Assembly: GCF_001632365.1 (NCBI RefSeq)
Contig: NW_024468642.1
Coordinates: 1 to 10,485 of the forward strand
Direction: 5' to 3'
DNA length: 10,485 nt
DNA from: Laetiporus sulphureus 93-53
Lineage: Eukaryota; Basidiomycota; Agaricomycetes; Polyporales; Laetiporaceae
Position 1 is the first letter of the stretch. Each line of letters opens with the position of its first letter. The translations under genes and the position numbers were made by a program. Shown here one piece after another: positions 8,672 through 10,485 of this stretch. A model generated the notes under the pieces. The model saw only the letters and a list, made by a program, of their open reading frames with translations. It ran no database searches and was not told the DNA's origin.

Positions 8672-9384
8672 GTGCTCGTTCTTGACAACGCCTTGCGACG
8701 ACACCACGCTATGTGCACGCGCACCATCCACACCGTCGTCGACACCATTCAGGCAACCACCAACACGCCGATGGCCGGTCCGCTCCTCGCAGTTGCTTGT
8801 GATAACAAGTCGACTGGAGTACGGTGCTGCGCGCTCTCACTGCAAAGTCCGATCTGCACGCCATTCACAAGTACGGGACCGAAGACATGCCATTTCGCAC
8901 ATCGTCGCCCTCCCCGCTGACGACACCACCGTCGTGTCTCTGGCTCCCCCTCGAGCACCGTGCGTTCGTCTCCCCGCCGTCCGATATGCTCTCGTGAACG
9001 TGCTTCGGAGCCATGCACCCTCAACACGCAGAGACGGGCGGACGTCTTGGGTTTCGCCCTTGCAGCGGGCCGGCACTGGCACTCAACCCGCCGACTCGCG
9101 GTCGTCGAGACGCATGCCGAGCACGCCGCACGGGACCGGCTGTATGTCGATGATGGCCAGGATTTCGAGACGGCGTGCTGGACGGCAACGAGCTGAAGAC
9201 GAACACGGTGCGGACTTGGTACGACGATAAGAAGACAATCATCGTCGAGCGTTGCCTCGCAGAAGCACGTCGTCGTGCTGACTCGCCAGTCTATAACGTG
9301 CGGCGGCGGGCCTTCATCGCTACGGGTGTCGAGGCACCGTTGGACGAGGCGGTGCTGGACGGGACGTATGGTTCTGAGGTATGA
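8672..9384 (+). pseudogene. Decayed gene remnant; 3' part resembles the C-terminus of a GH31 alpha-glucosidase
   Basis: Coding-like blocks (GC-rich third positions, few stops) appear in succession but in different plus frames: about 8672-8850, 8895-9020, 9029-9170 and 9175-9384. No intron-like sequence separates them, so the shifts look like indels. Block three contains LYVDDGQDFE (9140-9169) after an alternating hydrophobic strand. This pattern matches the LY-DDG-F segment opening the C-terminal beta domains of family GH31 enzymes, especially the ER glucosidase II alpha type, which trims glucose from N-glycans. Block four contains a VRRRAF...TGVEAP...VLDGT pattern spaced like the family's VERV..LG...P..V.LDG strands. 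The frame changes between the two near 9165-9175, breaking the reading. No catalytic domain was recognised upstream. It could instead be an unrelated hypothetical gene; the family call rests on short motifs remembered, not aligned. Confidence 0.33.
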
Positions 9385-9964
9385 TATCTTGCATCCTTTG
9401 ATCCCACTCTCATGATTTCTTTGTACTACTCACATTCAAAGCAACATATTTCTTCATTCTCCGGACGGCTTTTTAGCGTAACACCGACGTGAGGACGCGA
9501 GAGCAATCCGAGTCAGGCGAGACCGCAGGGTCCCGAGGCTGGACGCTTTCGAACGTCTCCCCCGTGCGTCGTCACTGCGACGAGCCCCTTGCGCGCTCGC
9601 ATGCCACATTCATACGCCAGTCGAATGTCTGCGACACGCGGCCGAGAAATGCGCAATGGTGCGTGCTGGGAGGACGCGTACCCCGCTGCGCCTTCTCTTA
9701 TTCGCCGGTTATCGCGTCCGTCAGTGCCGGCGAACACTCATACCGACTTGGGCGGTCCACGCCGCTCTGTTCGAGGCCAGACCTTCACTCATCGTGTAGC
9801 GCACTCATTTCGGTCGTGCGCCGCTGGTCATGCATGCATGCGCCTCAGCAACCTCAGGCGCGCTCGGGACCTCACCAGCTGCGCAGCGTCGCATCACTCA
9901 CGGTCTCCCTCGCCGTGCCTTCTACCTACGTAATCCTTAATCCAATATCCTCTTCCCTACGCTA
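9385..9964. other. No gene supported
   Basis: A possible donor GTATGA at 9379 with a TTTTTAG acceptor about 98 bases on would extend the remnant frame into a 185-codon plus-strand ORF (9489-10046), but that reading is Arg/Ser/Pro-rich with no motif or codon bias. A short ATGCATGCATG run lies near 9830-9840. Nothing else was recognised. Confidence 0.3.
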
Positions 9965-10485
9965 TCACCATCTACCCCAAACCCCCTTCAGGCCCATCCC
10001 TTCGGTCTTGATCAGCCCGGGCAGCCTGACCGCGACCGCAACGTGAGGAGAGGAGGCGGATGCGAGTCCGGCGAGTGCGTGCTTACCTGCTTGCGAGGCG
10101 ATGAACGCGTTCTGTGCGGGAAGCAGCGTGAGCGACGGGCGATGGAGAGATGTGCGGATGGAATGGACTTACGAAGGAGCGGCGGGTGCCGCAGCGTCCG
10201 CGGGTCCGGGTCGGCGCGGTTCTTGTTCGCGTGTGCGAGGTGCGAGTCGTCCTGGTGCGTGTGGGTCGAGTCAGATGGAGCAGACAGTCAGCATGTGCAG
10301 CGTACCAGGATATTCCGAAGTAGCAGGTCTGCGTCGTGGATAGAGTCAGGGACGGGCTGTCCGGAAAGTCATGTGGACGGGACTTACGGGAGGAGCGACG
10401 GGTGTCGCTGTGTCCAAGGTCCGGTTCGGAGGGTTGCTGTCCGGGTACTTGCTTTGGTCTTGCGAGACATGGGCGTTTGGTGGCC
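9965..10485 (-). CDS. Unrecognised spliced gene, 3' part, running off the right edge
   Basis: Five exons on the minus strand keep one frame: 10485-10388 (partial), 10328-10306, 10251-10173, 10111-10087 and 10025-9965, ending in TGA at 9967-9965. The introns are 59, 54, 61 and 61 bases with donors GTAAGT, GTACGC, GTAAGT and GTAAGC and acceptors GCAG, CCAG, ACAG and TCAG, the same size class as the MFS introns. The product is hydrophilic, basic and rich in Arg, Leu and Pro, with segments such as LLLRNILDDSHLAHANKNR and LPGLIKTEGMG. No domain was recognised. The exons of 23 and 25 bases are very small, which weakens the model. If the last two introns are retained, the 3' part reads as a continuous ORF from about 10111 that faintly recalls the C-terminal part of short-chain dehydrogenases. 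Exon one and exon three share a duplicated segment. Confidence 0.33.
10165..10447. repeat. Imperfect direct repeat, period 215 bases
   Basis: Positions 10165-10199 and 10380-10415 align with about 30 of 36 bases identical (GGACTTACG followed by a GGAGCG...GGGTG core). Similarity continues more weakly to about 10232 and 10447 (TCCGG.TCGG...GTT..TGT.C). On the minus strand each copy covers the end of an exon-like block plus its GTAAGTCC donor, which suggests a duplicated exon-intron boundary. The copies differ by one base in length before the donor, so reading frames are not preserved exactly. Confidence 0.6.

Noticed and set aside
8511..9230. The longest plus-strand ORF right of the transporter (239 codons)
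   Set aside because: Its translation is Arg/Ser/Pro/Thr-rich with no motif. Only the part near 8895-9020 has coding-like third positions. The GH31-like motifs lie in other frames, so the full ORF is mostly a shadow.
9965..10111. Continuous minus-strand reading resembling the C-terminal part of a short-chain dehydrogenase (SQAGKHALAGL then LPGLIKTEG)
   Set aside because: It lacks any preceding catalytic YxxxK segment or Rossmann motif, and the interval contains two in-phase 61-base intron-like stretches that better match the upstream exon frame. Kept only as an alternative.

Overview
The window looks like nuclear DNA of a filamentous basidiomycete (Agaricomycotina-type). The main evidence is one gene cut into thirteen short exons by twelve GT-AG introns of only 53 to 62 bases, whose protein closely resembles the basidiomycete 'polyamine transporter' branch of the major facilitator superfamily (MFS). 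No bacterial gene organisation, rRNA, tRNA or CRISPR array was found. No previously undescribed multi-gene system can be supported. The window is one well-resolved gene with low-density, partly decayed or unrecognised sequence on both sides.

Region by region. Positions 1-1050 hold three strongly diverged tandem copies of a unit of about 400 bases. Positions 1050-1840 hold nothing convincing except a purine-rich tract near 1755-1812. Positions 1843-2601 hold exon-like blocks on the minus strand with compatible splice phases (unrecognised, tentative). Positions 2900-3031 hold inverted repeats. Positions 3100-3160 are pyrimidine-rich and precede a short ORF. Positions 3300-4500 hold only one weak ORF. 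Positions 4501-4663 are a recent 89-base-period tandem duplication whose copies differ only by transitions. A minus-strand serine-rich hypothetical protein lies at 4934-5554.

The MFS transporter gene occupies 5832-8159 on the minus strand and has a TATA-like box at 8215-8220. Beyond its promoter, on the plus strand, 8672-9384 is GC-rich with coding-like codon use scattered over shifting frames. Its last part resembles the C-terminal beta domains of glycoside hydrolase family 31 (glucosidase II alpha type), which suggests a decayed gene. Positions 9385-9964 show no gene. Positions 9965-10485 hold the end of an unrecognised minus-strand gene with five small exons in consistent phase, running off the right edge and containing an imperfect duplicated segment.

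The genes show no evident functional link. The transporter is the only one whose function can be assigned with confidence, and only at family level. Exon models were built by eye from splice consensus, phase continuity and remembered family conservation, not by alignment software.
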